From Vibrio sp. LaRot3 (GTDB lineage: Bacteria > Pseudomonadota > Gammaproteobacteria > Enterobacterales > Vibrionaceae), in assembly GCF_027587025.1 (NCBI RefSeq), contig NZ_JAPPTI010000001.1, forward strand, positions 992,001 through 1,056,000: a DNA stretch of 64,000 nt, written 5' to 3'. The notes under the pieces were generated by a model. It searched no databases and was not told the origin of the DNA. It saw only the letters and a list, made by a program, of their open reading frames with translations. The position numbers and the translations under genes are program-made. Shown here piece by piece: positions 1-9,452 of the stretch. The number at the start of each line of letters is the position of its first letter. Within the stretch, counting starts at the first letter, position 1.

Positions 1-1
1 G

Positions 2-43
2 TTAGGTGACAAGCAACCTGAGGCAGAAGAACAAACGGCCTAA
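2..43 (+). CDS. 3' end of an unidentified gene (partial)
   Basis: An open frame enters from the left edge and ends in TAA at 41-43, giving the C-terminal residues LGDKQPEAEEQTA. A rho-independent terminator follows after about 20 bp, which supports a real gene end rather than a chance frame. The acidic, hydrophilic tail is not diagnostic and I cannot name the family. Confidence 0.5.
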   Translation, partial: LGDKQPEAEEQTA

Positions 44-63
44 GTAGTCATCTCTTAAAACGC

Positions 64-93
64 AAAAAGACCAGCATTAACGCTGGTCTTTTT
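64..93. terminator. Bidirectional rho-independent terminator
   Basis: A 12-bp perfect stem (AAAAAGACCAGC paired with GCTGGTCTTTTT) encloses a 6-nt loop. T-runs occur in both directions, so it can stop the gene entering from the left edge and also the minus-strand GGDEF gene, whose stop is inside the hairpin. Confidence 0.9.
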
Positions 94-1459
94 GTTTATA
101 GTCTGCGAACGTTGCAAGCGACACATCAACACTCTCGAAACATATACAATTTCGGCCAAGGTTCTTGGCTTGATAAAGCAGGTTGTCAGCTTGCTTAATA
201 GATTGCCCTAACCCACTCGCCAAGCGACTTGCGCCACCAGATATGGTGACTTGAGGGGCACTTTCCATCTCTGCTACATCTAATCGGATACGTTCAAATA
301 TCTGGCTTGCAACCTCAGCACAATCAGTCTTAACCACGACTAAAAATTCTTCACCTCCGATCCGAAATGCAAAATCACTAATACGGATACGGCGCTTAAT
401 CACTTGAGCAACACGACGTATCACTTGGTCACCAATATCATGACCATACTTATCATTGACTAACTTAAAGTGGTCAATATCAAACACGGCCAAATAGTAC
501 TTATTGGGTTTTAGGCTTTGTCTAGTGACTTTGTTTAGATAATGGCGATTATGCAATCCTGACAACTCATCTGTGTACGTCATCTTAGTCAATTCTTGCT
601 TGTCTTTGCGGGTACGATACAGGAAGTAGCTAATGCCTATGGTGGCGACCGTTAATACCATTAGTAAGTACACGTGCGTCGGGATCAATGTGTCGTTTCG
701 AACCAACTTTATTAAATAACTTGGCTGACCATTTATTGTGACACTGTGACGATATATGACCGTATGCTCACCTATATCAAGTACCCCTGCCTCTCTCTGC
801 GTCCTTGAAAGTTGTTCGACGATGGGACTGTATTGCTCAGGCAACAGTGCAAGTTGTGATATGCCATCATAGTTTGAAGAGTAGACAAAACCCGCTAAAT
901 CCAGCATCAAGGTATCTTGGCGAAAACTATTGGCAAATTCGCTAACGTAACCTTCAACAATCAAATACCCTACATGGACATCATCGAGATAAATGGGGGC
1001 AACTTCGGTGAAAATACCTTCATCTGGCCAGAAAAACGTTTTGTTTGTTGTAGTGGTTTTATTTGATTCAAGTTGAAGATACGAACTTAACAAAAGACCA
1101 TATTTATTGGCACTCGCATAGCGAGGGACAATGGAAATACTGGAGATTAAACTCTGATTCTCGAGTAACTGATGAGCGAGGTCGTTGAAGGGATCAGGAT
1201 CAGAAAAGTAGTGTTGAGTAACGGTAGAGTTTGCTAAAGAAAGATAGCTTCCCACCATATCTTTGCGCAGCTGAAAAGTTTCGCTCGCAACTTTAACTTG
1301 TTGCTCAAAAGCATCAATTTTTTCGCGTTTAATTATACCCAGAGGAGTATTGATCGCGAATACTACAATCAGCATCAGCAGTAACGTTCTTACCTCTATC
1401 GTTGCCGATGACGGGCTCATTTTCGTGTACTGAAGAACCATTTCTAGACCAAACTTCAC
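77..1459 (-). CDS. Membrane-bound diguanylate cyclase (GGDEF domain)
   Basis: Predicted to make cyclic di-GMP from two GTP at the inner membrane. An N-terminal TM segment (about residues 24-42) and a second at about 262-281 bracket a ~220-residue periplasmic sensor region, probably Cache-like. The C-terminal GGDEF domain has GGEEF at 368-372, a valid active-site variant. RISD at 359-362 lies exactly five residues upstream and fits the RxxD inhibitory I-site, so product inhibition is likely. The start is uncertain: GTG at 1459 gives 460 aa, and internal ATGs (for example the one beginning MSPSSAT) are alternatives. The gene is divergent from proV. The ligand is unknown. Confidence 0.9.
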   Translation of the reverse strand: MKFGLEMVLQYTKMSPSSATIEVRTLLLMLIVVFAINTPLGIIKREKIDAFEQQVKVASETFQLRKDMVGSYLSLANSTVTQHYFSDPDPFNDLAHQLLENQSLISSISIVPRYASANKYGLLLSSYLQLESNKTTTTNKTFFWPDEGIFTEVAPIYLDDVHVGYLIVEGYVSEFANSFRQDTLMLDLAGFVYSSNYDGISQLALLPEQYSPIVEQLSRTQREAGVLDIGEHTVIYRHSVTINGQPSYLIKLVRNDTLIPTHVYLLMVLTVATIGISYFLYRTRKDKQELTKMTYTDELSGLHNRHYLNKVTRQSLKPNKYYLAVFDIDHFKLVNDKYGHDIGDQVIRRVAQVIKRRIRISDFAFRIGGEEFLVVVKTDCAEVASQIFERIRLDVAEMESAPQVTISGGASRLASGLGQSIKQADNLLYQAKNLGRNCICFESVDVSLATFADYKQKDQR

Positions 1460-1940
1460 CCAAACACACTACTTTTTGGTAACACGATGCCACCAAATCT
1501 GCCGGACAGTTTCCCATAAGCAATTGTTTATTTGAGTGAATTTTTTATGACATTGCCTATAGATAGAAACATTCCAATATGTGGTACGGCACTCGCCATC
1601 GATTTCACTGATTAGACCTCCTTTCTCAAACCAATACTTCGAACTCTAACAATCAATCAAAATGGTCAATTATTCCTAATACCTGAGCAAAATCCCCACC
1701 TTTAAACTAAAAAGTTATAAAAAAATTGCCACGATATTCTATAGACACTGAGTTCAAACAATAAAACACATAAAAACAATATCTTAGACGAAGTATCGAT
1801 ATTGAACTTAAGTACTAAATTACGCGATTTCATCGATTGAATTCTTATCTAACTTTGCAGTCTTGATTGAATTTCTTCCATAAATTACTTAGAGTACAAA
1901 ACGTTTTCCGCTAAACAAGAACATACAAAGGACGATTTAC
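1460..1940. other. Intergenic region between the diguanylate cyclase gene and proV
   Basis: About 480 bp of AT-rich DNA with no convincing ORF. It must hold the divergent promoters of the GGDEF gene and the proVWX operon. A good ribosome-binding site (AAAGGACG) sits about 6-8 nt before the proV ATG. ProU-type operons are typically osmotically induced, but I could not pick out a firm -35/-10 pair or a clear regulator site. Confidence 0.5.
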
Positions 1941-3128
1941 ATGGATCCCATACTGGAAGTTAAGGGACTGTATAAGGTATTTGGAGACGAACCTGAACGC
2001 GCTTTTTCATTGATCGAAAAAGGCGTCAAGAAAGATCAAATCTTTGAACAGACAAATCTAACAATCGGCGTCAATGACGTTTCTCTATCCATCAACGAAG
2101 GCGAAATTTTTGTCATCATGGGCCTCTCTGGCTCTGGAAAGTCTACTCTCGTTCGCCTACTCAACCGCTTGATTGAACCCACCAAAGGCAGTGTCTTTTT
2201 CAAAGGCAACGACATCGCACACATCTCTGAGCAAGAATTGAGAGAAGTTCGACGCAACAATATCTCAATGGTATTTCAAAACTTCGCGCTGATGCCTCAC
2301 ATGACAGTGATTGAAAATGCCGCTTTTGGTCTCGAACTAGCAGGAGTGAGTATCGATGACCGACGCAGCTCAGCATTAAACGCACTTGAACGCGTTGGTT
2401 TAGATGCCTACGCAGAATCTTACCCCGACGAACTATCCGGCGGTATGAAGCAACGTGTTGGCCTCGCTAGAGCGCTGGCTTGTGACCCTGACATTTTGTT
2501 AATGGATGAGGCGTTTTCTGCCCTAGACCCATTAATTAGAACCGAAATGCAAGATGAGCTGCTTCGATTACAGAATGACGATAAACGAACTATTGTGTTC
2601 ATCTCCCACGATTTAGATGAAGCGATGCGAATTGGCGATCGCATTGCCATTATGCAAAATGGCGATGTGGTGCAAGTCGGCACGCCTGATGAAATATTAC
2701 ATAACCCAGCGAATGATTACGTAGAAGCCTTCTTCCGCGGCGTCAACGTCGCTAACGTTCTTTCCGCAAAAGACATTGCCCGCAAAAAGCCAACGGCTGT
2801 ATTTAAGAAATCTGAACATGATGGCCCCGGTTCAGCGATGCAAATACTAATGGATCACGATCGTGACTACGGTATCGTTGTTGATAAATCGAGCCGTTAC
2901 TCGGGCATCGTATCTCTTGAGTCTCTTCGCGCTGCACACAAAGAAAACCGTTCACTGGTCAGTGCTCAACTTGAAAACGAAGTAACGTTAAATCCTGATG
3001 ATGCAATCAACGATATTTTGAGTGTCGTTGCTGGTGTGCCTTATGGTGTACCTGTGGTTGACGATCAAGGTAATTACTTTGGTGTTGTAACGAAATCTCG
3101 TCTTCTTCAAACGTTGGATAAGGACTAA
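1941..3128 (+). CDS. proV: Glycine betaine/proline ABC transporter, ATP-binding subunit ProV
   Basis: ATPase of a ProU-type importer for glycine betaine and related osmoprotectants. Residues 1-270 form the ABC domain: Walker [10 protein letters not shown] at 61-69, signature LSGGM at 165-169, Walker B ILLMDE at 185-190, then the H-loop (FISHD). A C-terminal CBS-pair region (about 275-395) is typical of ProV/OpuA and in relatives senses ionic strength. At 395 aa it matches the family length. It is the first gene of proV-proW-proX, with proW starting 5 bp after its stop. A compatible-solute synthesis operon (ectABC) lies 7 kb away. Confidence 0.96.
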   Translation: MDPILEVKGLYKVFGDEPERAFSLIEKGVKKDQIFEQTNLTIGVNDVSLSINEGEIFVIMGLSGSGKSTLVRLLNRLIEPTKGSVFFKGNDIAHISEQELREVRRNNISMVFQNFALMPHMTVIENAAFGLELAGVSIDDRRSSALNALERVGLDAYAESYPDELSGGMKQRVGLARALACDPDILLMDEAFSALDPLIRTEMQDELLRLQNDDKRTIVFISHDLDEAMRIGDRIAIMQNGDVVQVGTPDEILHNPANDYVEAFFRGVNVANVLSAKDIARKKPTAVFKKSEHDGPGSAMQILMDHDRDYGIVVDKSSRYSGIVSLESLRAAHKENRSLVSAQLENEVTLNPDDAINDILSVVAGVPYGVPVVDDQGNYFGVVTKSRLLQTLDKD

Positions 3129-3133
3129 GCCGC

Positions 3134-4219
3134 ATGTCATCTGAACAAACAAACAATGACCCTTGGGCTACAACAACGACTCAATCTAGTGATCCTTGGG
3201 CAACGACGACTGATTCCTCTGCTGCGAGCGATTGGTTAAATTCTGAAGTCTTGGAAGAAACTCCATTTGACATCATGAACCCATTCCAAGATGCCGTGTT
3301 GCCGCTCGATTCATGGGTAGAGTCTGGGTTGAACTGGTTAGTTGAACATGGTCGCCCCGTCTTTCAAGCGATTCGTGTACCTATTGATTTCATCCTGTCC
3401 TCTTTTGAGACAGCGCTAGTCTCTACCCCTGCACCTTTCATGCTGCTTATTCTATTTCTTCTAGCATGGCAGTTTTCAAACATACGCTTAGGTGCGGCCA
3501 CATTCGTCTCTTTGATATTTATCGGCCTGATAGGTGCTTGGTCTGAGGCGATGACAACCCTCGCTTTAGTCTTAACCTCTGTGTTTTTCTGTCTGCTCAT
3601 CGGCTTACCGCTCGGGATATGGCTGGCACGCAGTAATACCGCAGCAAAAGTGATAAGACCTATCCTCGATGCGATGCAAACCACCCCTGCGTTTGTGTAC
3701 TTAGTACCTATCGTCATGCTGTTTGGTATTGGTAACGTACCCGGCGTTGTGGTCACCATCATATTTGCATTACCACCCGTGGTTCGTTTAACCATCCTTG
3801 GTATCCAACAAGTACCCGAAGAACTGATCGAAGCTGGTCACTCTTTTGGTGCGAGCAAAAAGCAAATGCTTTACAGAATTCAACTGCCTTTAGCCTTACC
3901 AACCATCATGGCTGGTGTAAACCAAACCTTGATGCTGTCACTCTCAATGGTGGTTATTGCCTCTATGATTGCTGTTGGCGGGCTTGGTCAAATGGTGCTG
4001 CGCGGCATAGGCCGTTTAGATATGGGATTAGCTGCTGTCGGTGGTTTAGGCATCGTTATTTTAGCAATCTTGCTTGACCGAATTACTCAAGAGCTTGGCG
4101 TTAATGCCGGTAATACCAAACTGCGTTGGTATCACACCGGACCAATCTCTTTCTTTATCAAACGTACAAATAAATCAAACCAATCAGAATTAAACCTTAG
4201 GAGAACAACCAATGATTAA
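3134..4219 (+). CDS. proW: Glycine betaine/proline ABC transporter permease ProW
   Basis: Inner-membrane permease of the ProU-type importer. It has a ~95-residue cytoplasmic/amphipathic N-terminal extension, as in E. coli ProW, then several TM helices from about residue 100 to 330. The EAA loop contacting ProV lies at about 229-257 ([15 protein letters not shown]). The extreme N-terminus has two copies of DPWATTT (residues 9-15 and 20-26), a low-complexity Thr/Ser repeat I do not know from other ProW proteins. Its 3' end overlaps proX by 8 bp, so the two are translationally coupled. Confidence 0.96.
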   Translation: MSSEQTNNDPWATTTTQSSDPWATTTDSSAASDWLNSEVLEETPFDIMNPFQDAVLPLDSWVESGLNWLVEHGRPVFQAIRVPIDFILSSFETALVSTPAPFMLLILFLLAWQFSNIRLGAATFVSLIFIGLIGAWSEAMTTLALVLTSVFFCLLIGLPLGIWLARSNTAAKVIRPILDAMQTTPAFVYLVPIVMLFGIGNVPGVVVTIIFALPPVVRLTILGIQQVPEELIEAGHSFGASKKQMLYRIQLPLALPTIMAGVNQTLMLSLSMVVIASMIAVGGLGQMVLRGIGRLDMGLAAVGGLGIVILAILLDRITQELGVNAGNTKLRWYHTGPISFFIKRTNKSNQSELNLRRTTND

Positions 4220-5219
4220 TTCATGGACGAAAGCGCTAACAGCGGGAACACTAGCGTCAATGACGCTTTCCACTCAAGTGCTGGCAAATGATTTGCCGGG
4301 GAAAGGCGTAACGGTACAACCCGTTCAATCAACCGTTGCTGAAGAAACTTTTCAAACTTTGATTGTTAACCGTGCTCTAGAAGAACTCGGCTACGATGTT
4401 AAGCCAACTAAAGAAGTTGACTATAACGTTGGCTACACTTCAATTGCAAAAGGTGATGCGACTTTCCTCGCTGTAGGTTGGTTCCCTCTTCACGCTGACA
4501 AATATACGATGTCAGGCGGTGATGAGAAGTTCTTCCGCCAAGGTCAGTACGTGAGTGGCGCAGCGCAAGGTTACCTAATCGATAAAAAAACCGCTGAAAA
4601 ATACGGTATCACCAACATCGGTCAACTTACTGATCCTAAGCTTGCCAAACTGTTCGACGCAAATGGCGACGGAAAAGCTGACCTAACAGGCTGTAACCCA
4701 GGCTGGGGCTGTGAATTGGTTATCGAAGAACAGCTAAATGCATACAAACTACGCGACACGGTTACGCACAACCAAGGCAATTACGCTGCGATCATCGCCG
4801 ACACCATTTCTCGCTATAAGAAAGGCGATCCAATTCTTTACTACACATGGACACCTTACTGGGTAAGTGGTGTGCTTGTTCCGGGTAAAGACGTAGTGTG
4901 GCTAGAAGTTCCATTCTCTGCTCTTCCGGGTGAACGCAAAGACGTAGATACAACGCTAAAGAACGGCAAGAACTACGGTTTCGAAATGAACTCGATGCGC
5001 ATCGTTGCGAACAAAGAGTTCACAGAGAAAAACCCTGCTGCGGCAAAACTGTTTGAAATCATCAAACTAAACATCAATGATGTTAGTGCGCAAAACATGA
5101 TGATGAGTCAAGGTAAAAACAGTTCAGCGGATATCGAATCTCACGTAAATGGTTGGATTAAAGCAAACCAACAATTGTTTGATTCTTGGGTAGCAGAAGC
5201 GAAAAAAGCTTCACTGTAA
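4212..5219 (+). CDS. proX: Glycine betaine/proline-binding periplasmic protein ProX
   Basis: Periplasmic substrate-binding protein delivering glycine betaine/proline betaine to ProVW. A signal peptide is visible, with likely cleavage after VLA at about residue 25. The mature protein has the OpuAC/ProX fold, with many aromatic residues (for example [11 protein letters not shown] and YYTWTPYW) of the kind that form the cation-pi cage for the trimethylammonium group. Two Cys in CNPGWGC fit the disulfide known in E. coli ProX. At 335 aa it is full length. Last gene of the operon, followed by a terminator. Confidence 0.96.
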   Translation: MINSWTKALTAGTLASMTLSTQVLANDLPGKGVTVQPVQSTVAEETFQTLIVNRALEELGYDVKPTKEVDYNVGYTSIAKGDATFLAVGWFPLHADKYTMSGGDEKFFRQGQYVSGAAQGYLIDKKTAEKYGITNIGQLTDPKLAKLFDANGDGKADLTGCNPGWGCELVIEEQLNAYKLRDTVTHNQGNYAAIIADTISRYKKGDPILYYTWTPYWVSGVLVPGKDVVWLEVPFSALPGERKDVDTTLKNGKNYGFEMNSMRIVANKEFTEKNPAAAKLFEIIKLNINDVSAQNMMMSQGKNSSADIESHVNGWIKANQQLFDSWVAEAKKASL

Positions 5220-5255
5220 GCGCTGCATGGTATTGAAATAATATCAATTATACAC

Positions 5256-5283
5256 AAAGAGCGACGGATTAACGTCGCTCTTT
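5256..5283. terminator. Rho-independent terminator after proVWX
   Basis: An 11-bp stem (AAAGAGCGACG with CGTCGCTCTTT), 6-nt loop and T-run end the proVWX transcript. The A-run on the left arm lets it also serve the convergent catB-like gene. Confidence 0.9.
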
Positions 5284-5299
5284 TACTATCTATAACTGA

Positions 5300-5929
5300 C
5301 TAGCGCTTAATATTATTTACCCAGTATTGGTAAAGGCCATTAATGTCACTAGAGCATAGCAGTTTCATCGCGCCCTTAAGCATACTTTCAGACCAATCCC
5401 ACCATTTCATCTCTAACAGCATTGCGATCTCTGCTTCACTGAATCGAAACTTAATATGCTTAGCAGGGTTAGAGCCTACCACTTCATACGGTGCGACATC
5501 TTTGGTCACAACAGCTCGGCTAGCGATGATAGCGCCATCACCCACGGTAACCCCTGACATAATCATGGCTTCAGAGCCGATCCATACATCGTTACCAATG
5601 ATGGTGTCTCCCGCTGTACAAAAACCATCGTCTGCCTCTGAGAAGTTTTCATTCTCTTGGTAGAAGAAAGGAAAGGTACTGATCCAATCATTACGGTGGC
5701 CTTGATTGCCTGCCATCATAAACACTGCGCCAGAGCCAATCGAACAATAGCTTCCGATAATCAGCTTATCTACATCATTGCGATCAGGGGTTAAGTAACG
5801 AGCACAGTCGTCAAAGCCATGTCCGTGATAGTAGCCTGAATAGTAACTGTGCTTGCCTACAATGATATTAGGGTTAGTCACCTGCTTTTCGAGCGGAATA
5901 CCCTGAAAAGGAGATTCGAAGTAATTCAT
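5300..5929 (-). CDS. catB: CatB-type (xenobiotic) O-acetyltransferase
   Basis: Left-handed beta-helix acetyltransferase of the XAT/CatB class, which transfers acetyl from acetyl-CoA to chloramphenicol or related hydroxyl acceptors. Seen: the 209-aa length typical of the class; hexapeptide repeats such as [30 protein letters not shown] and [13 protein letters not shown]; and NQGHRNDW with His78, matching the catalytic His of the class. Chromosomal catB alleles are known in vibrios. Whether this copy confers resistance cannot be read from sequence. The gene seems monocistronic, with a terminator for the upstream gene just before its start. Confidence 0.88.
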   Translation of the reverse strand: MNYFESPFQGIPLEKQVTNPNIIVGKHSYYSGYYHGHGFDDCARYLTPDRNDVDKLIIGSYCSIGSGAVFMMAGNQGHRNDWISTFPFFYQENENFSEADDGFCTAGDTIIGNDVWIGSEAMIMSGVTVGDGAIIASRAVVTKDVAPYEVVGSNPAKHIKFRFSEAEIAMLLEMKWWDWSESMLKGAMKLLCSSDINGLYQYWVNNIKR

Positions 5930-5942
5930 TACCTACTTCCTA

Positions 5943-5975
5943 AAAAACTCAGCACCGAATAGGATTTCGGTGCTG
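5943..5975 (-). terminator. Minus-strand terminator after the VF530 gene
   Basis: Read on the minus strand, a 10-bp stem (CAGCACCGAA with TTCGGTGCTG, 6-nt loop) is followed by a six-T run. It ends the VF530-family transcript just before the catB-like start codon. Confidence 0.75.
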
Positions 5976-5998
5976 TTGCAAAGTTCAAACAATAAGCG

Positions 5999-6217
5999 TT
6001 AACAAAACGTCTCAATATAGAGTGCTTCTACTTTGTCTCTCGCCCATTGCGTTCTGCGTAAAAACTTCAGCGACGATTTAATCGATGGATTGCTATAAAA
6101 GCAGTTAATCTGAATTCGTTCATCTAACCCTTCCCAACCATAGTGTTCTTGTAACTGAACGAGAATCATCTCTAACGTCAGTCCATGTAATGGGTTATTG
6201 GGTTGCTCTTGGCTCAT
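5999..6217 (-). CDS. VF530 family DNA-binding protein (DUF2132)
   Basis: 72-aa protein of the VF530/DUF2132 family, whose founding member from Vibrio fischeri was reported as a small double-stranded-DNA-binding protein. Family features seen are [12 protein letters not shown] near the N-terminus, then YGW, and the basic C-terminal stretch [12 protein letters not shown]. Cellular role unknown. Downstream of the MFS gene on the same strand with a ~65-bp gap, and followed by its own terminator. Confidence 0.85.
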   Translation of the reverse strand: MSQEQPNNPLHGLTLEMILVQLQEHYGWEGLDERIQINCFYSNPSIKSSLKFLRRTQWARDKVEALYIETFC

Positions 6218-6283
6218 GGTCTTTCCTCTGTTAAGCCAATAAAAGTACAGTGTAACAGACCATCAACCCACAGAGCACAAAAC

Positions 6284-7414
6284 TTATTGATTCGTTTTAA
6301 TCGATGTCGTAGTGATTAGCGCTGCCAATAGGCCACAAACCAGTAGCACCATACCTAAATGATGGGAAGCGCCAGATATCGCAAGCCCCGCACCAATCAT
6401 TAAATAGTACATCAGGCCAAACACTGCACCCGCACTACCAGCGTACGCTTTGTAGTGACTCAAGGCACTACTTAATATGTTCGGGATAGCAATACCAAAA
6501 GCCATCACGACGAATGTCATCGGTAGTAAAAACCACACACTATCCATCAGTACCGTTACTCCCATTGCGCCCAATAGCAATAGAACAGCGGCGATCAATA
6601 TGAGCCTTTCGGAACGAATATTACGCCCCAGCATGTAACGATTAACATAACTACCGAATAAAGTTGCAACCCCTAATACAACACCACTGTAGCCAAACTC
6701 TCGCGAGGTTAAGCCAATCGCTTTAAACGCAAAAGGACCTAACTGATAGTATGAAAACAGCGCAATATTGAATATCGCGACAAGCAGAGCGCTTTTCCAA
6801 ATCGCTCGATCACCCGCCATTTGGCAAACTAACTGACCTATTTTGATCGATGAGCGATGTTGTTGAGTCTCTGGCAACTTGAATGTTGCTAATAAAACGA
6901 ACAACAACGCCAAAACAAATAACGCCGCAAATACACTTTTATAGCCACCGATGAAAGTCAACTGACCACCAGCAAACATACCAATGGTTGGACTGATCGC
7001 AATCCCCATACCCATTAAGCTAAATACTTTTGCCAATTCTTCTCCGCTAAACGCATCGCGCAGCATGGTTTGTGTCACAACCGAGCCGACCGCAATACCA
7101 AAAGCACTCATAGCCCGAGCAAACATAACGAGTTCAAAACTTGTTGCTAAATAAGCTATCACTGTTGAAAGCGCATAGATGACTAAGCCTATCAACATGG
7201 TTACGCGGCGACCAAGTTTGTCTGCCACTATTCCCCAAGTCACCACACCAAAAGCGAAGCAGACAAAATAGATTGATAGTGTTTGCGCCGCTTGCGATTC
7301 AGTGACCATAAAAGCTGATGCCAATGAGCTCAGCGCTGGGCTGTAAATGGTTTCCACGATCTGCGGAAACATCAACAGTAATACCATGAGGCTCAAACTA
7401 GGTTTTCGCTTCAT
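6284..7414 (-). CDS. MFS transporter, Bcr/CflA-like drug efflux family
   Basis: Inner-membrane major facilitator of 376 aa with about 12 hydrophobic segments. Motif A appears as GIVADKLGRRVTMLIG after TM2, and motif-C-like glycine-rich sequence (GMGIAISPTIGMFAGG) in TM5, as in drug:H+ antiporters. Slightly shorter than typical Bcr/CflA proteins (about 390-400). It is divergent from an AraC-family regulator with 99 bp between starts, the layout of NimR/NimT-type regulator-exporter pairs. Substrate unknown. Confidence 0.85.
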   Translation of the reverse strand: MKRKPSLSLMVLLLMFPQIVETIYSPALSSLASAFMVTESQAAQTLSIYFVCFAFGVVTWGIVADKLGRRVTMLIGLVIYALSTVIAYLATSFELVMFARAMSAFGIAVGSVVTQTMLRDAFSGEELAKVFSLMGMGIAISPTIGMFAGGQLTFIGGYKSVFAALFVLALLFVLLATFKLPETQQHRSSIKIGQLVCQMAGDRAIWKSALLVAIFNIALFSYYQLGPFAFKAIGLTSREFGYSGVVLGVATLFGSYVNRYMLGRNIRSERLILIAAVLLLLGAMGVTVLMDSVWFLLPMTFVVMAFGIAIPNILSSALSHYKAYAGSAGAVFGLMYYLMIGAGLAISGASHHLGMVLLVCGLLAALITTTSIKTNQ

Positions 7415-7513
7415 TTTTTAATCCTTATCGTTGTTAACTTGGCGCAAAGTATATGGGCAGCTAAACTAAGACCATTAACAACATAAAGACTAAATATATC
7501 GAATATCGGACAA

Positions 7514-8284
7514 ATGGCATTTATTGACGACAATACTAAATTTGACGCAGACCAGATCCCATCCGCTGTGGTTGGCATTGCGGCCGAGGTTGGCAAGCAT
7601 GATTCAGGGCTACATCAGCACAATAAGGGGCAATTACTTTACGCCCCGTCCGGTTGTATGACTGTAAAGCTTGAGAGGGCGATGAGCATTCTCCCGCCAA
7701 CCAAAGCCATGTGGATTCCACCTCAAACTGAACATCAGGCCATTATGACAAATGTGGTCGCTTATCGATCCATTTACTTCGATTGTCATGCGTTTGATAT
7801 TCCTAACGAAGTAAGCGTTATTGATGTGAATGCCTTACTAAAAGCATTAATCGATAAGATAGCCATGTGGCCATGGGATAAGCCTAGAAACGAAACAGTA
7901 AACAGTGTTGCACTGTTCTGGGAAGAGTTTAATCAAGCGAAAAAAAGCTGTTTTACCTTACCTATTCCCAAAGATAGGAGGCTAAATAAACTCGCTATTC
8001 AGCTGACTGAGCCGACCTATCAGCCCCCACAGCTTAATGATTTCGCACAAACTATCGGCGCAAGTACCAAAACCATTACTCGTATTTTCAAACAACAGAC
8101 AGGCATGGGCTATCAAGAGTGGCGTCAGCAATGGCGGTTGATTAAAGCAATAGAGCTGCTTTCACAAGGGTTAGCCGTGAGTGATGTTGGGCATCATTTG
8201 GAGTTTTCTTCAGACAGCGCCTTTATTGCGTTCTTCAAAAAGCAAGTTGGCGCACCACCTTTAAGCTTCATGCAAGGTAAATAA
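7514..8284 (+). CDS. AraC-family transcriptional regulator with N-terminal cupin domain
   Basis: 256-aa regulator. The N-terminal half resembles a cupin sensor (HQHNKGQLLYAPSGCMTV, then WIPPQTEHQ). The C-terminal ~100 residues hold two HTH motifs of the AraC fold (LNDFAQTIGASTKTITRIFKQQTG and VGHHLEFSSDSAFIAFFKK). The layout matches the NimR/YeaM subgroup, which controls a divergent MFS gene, so the local target is probably the MFS gene at 6284-7414. Effector unknown. Confidence 0.88.
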   Translation: MAFIDDNTKFDADQIPSAVVGIAAEVGKHDSGLHQHNKGQLLYAPSGCMTVKLERAMSILPPTKAMWIPPQTEHQAIMTNVVAYRSIYFDCHAFDIPNEVSVIDVNALLKALIDKIAMWPWDKPRNETVNSVALFWEEFNQAKKSCFTLPIPKDRRLNKLAIQLTEPTYQPPQLNDFAQTIGASTKTITRIFKQQTGMGYQEWRQQWRLIKAIELLSQGLAVSDVGHHLEFSSDSAFIAFFKKQVGAPPLSFMQGK

Positions 8285-8312
8285 ATTCCTTCAAACTTAT
8301 AGTCAGATTAAA

Positions 8313-8693
8313 TTAGATCACTGATCCCGCTATAGCCAGAGCGCCAATTGGTAATAGTAAAATCCACTGCGGGAGTTTGATGAACCCTTTGAAAGAAAAG
8401 AAATACCCCCCAACAAGAATAAACACGACTGAAAAAACGACGAGCAGAACGCCTATCAACAATGTTGAAACATAAAACGTAGCGAGGCCATGCAACCCCA
8501 CATAAATGAGTGCTACTGAGCACACAAGCAAAGTGACGGAAACCAAATGCCAGCATGCTAATAGCGTCGCTTTGGGCACATCATCCAATGAAGATTTGAG
8601 AAACGGTCTAACGGGATCAACTTGCCCAGCAAAGAGATGAATAAGCGCAGTAGCTAACCCTAACAAACCAGAACCTAATATCCATACATTCAT
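8313..8693 (-). CDS. Small integral membrane protein, function unknown
   Basis: 126-aa protein with about four hydrophobic helices (residues ~4-22, ~45-65, ~72-95, ~103-124) and a short polar loop DPVRPFLKSSLDDVPK between the first two. I do not recognise the family with confidence. It converges with the AraC gene (29-bp gap) and lies 40 bp downstream of the GNAT gene, so the two could be cotranscribed. Confidence 0.65.
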   Translation of the reverse strand: MNVWILGSGLLGLATALIHLFAGQVDPVRPFLKSSLDDVPKATLLACWHLVSVTLLVCSVALIYVGLHGLATFYVSTLLIGVLLVVFSVVFILVGGYFFSFKGFIKLPQWILLLPIGALAIAGSVI

Positions 8694-8735
8694 TCAGTTT
8701 CCCTCTTATCATTCTTACTTTGATTGATGGCTAGA

Positions 8736-9194
8736 CTAAACCGCAGAAACTTCCCTTTCCGATTGATAAGGTTTTGTCATATGAAGAAACTGACTGCTTT
8801 GATGAGTCACCCTAAAGCCAAACCTCATATACAGCTGACCGACACGATTTCCTTGCAAGTAGCGGAGTTTAATCGGCAGCTTTTTCTGCTGAGCAAAGCC
8901 AAGCACGTGTTTGAGAATTTCGCTGCCTAGACCTTGCCCTTGATACTCTGGCATAAGGAAAAAACGACCGAAATAAACGTGATCAGAGCGAACTTGGGCA
9001 AGATAACTTCCTACCGGAGTACCGTTGATTTCTATCAACGTCGGCTTAGCTTCATCCCATTCTTGTCGATGAATCTCTTGCTGTACGACATCGTCCCAAC
9101 CAAATACCTGATCGACAGGCTCAAACTCAGCCGCTTTCTTTAAATCGTATAGAAATTCGTAATCCTTAGACTCGGCTTCCCTAGTGGTAAACAC
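8736..9194 (-). CDS. GNAT family N-acetyltransferase
   Basis: 152-aa GCN5-related acetyltransferase. The acetyl-CoA-binding motif A is clear (FLMPEYQGQGLGSEIL, the Q-x-x-G-x-G/A pattern), preceded by the beta4 strand VYFGRFFL and followed by YMRFGFRVTHQ (motif B, a common Y-x-x-x-G-F ending). Acceptor unknown. Upstream of and in line with the small membrane protein gene. Confidence 0.85.
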   Translation of the reverse strand: MFTTREAESKDYEFLYDLKKAAEFEPVDQVFGWDDVVQQEIHRQEWDEAKPTLIEINGTPVGSYLAQVRSDHVYFGRFFLMPEYQGQGLGSEILKHVLGFAQQKKLPIKLRYLQGNRVGQLYMRFGFRVTHQSSQFLHMTKPYQSEREVSAV

Positions 9195-9452
9195 AACGCA
9201 CTCCTTGGTTGCTATTGATGAGATTCAGCTACTTGAACAAGCTTTGACCAACTAGCCTAACTCATTGTTCAATAAACACAACCAAGCCTCATAAATGCCA
9301 AGGGTATAAAATCAAATAAAAAATAAATGCGACGAAAAATTAAGATACTCGATATTTACGGCTTTCGTTTCTCACCTATGCATAGGCTTAATAAATGACC
9401 TAATCATCATAGATAAGCTCAGCGGGTTGACCTAAAAAGTGTATTCGCAATG

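Noticed and set aside
1329..1523. 64-aa minus-strand frame over the start of the GGDEF gene
   Set aside because: It overlaps the N-terminal coding region of the GGDEF protein in another frame, has no recognisable domain and no good ribosome-binding site.
3364..3795. 143-aa minus-strand frame antisense to proW
   Set aside because: Shadow of proW; sense frame is a clear permease.
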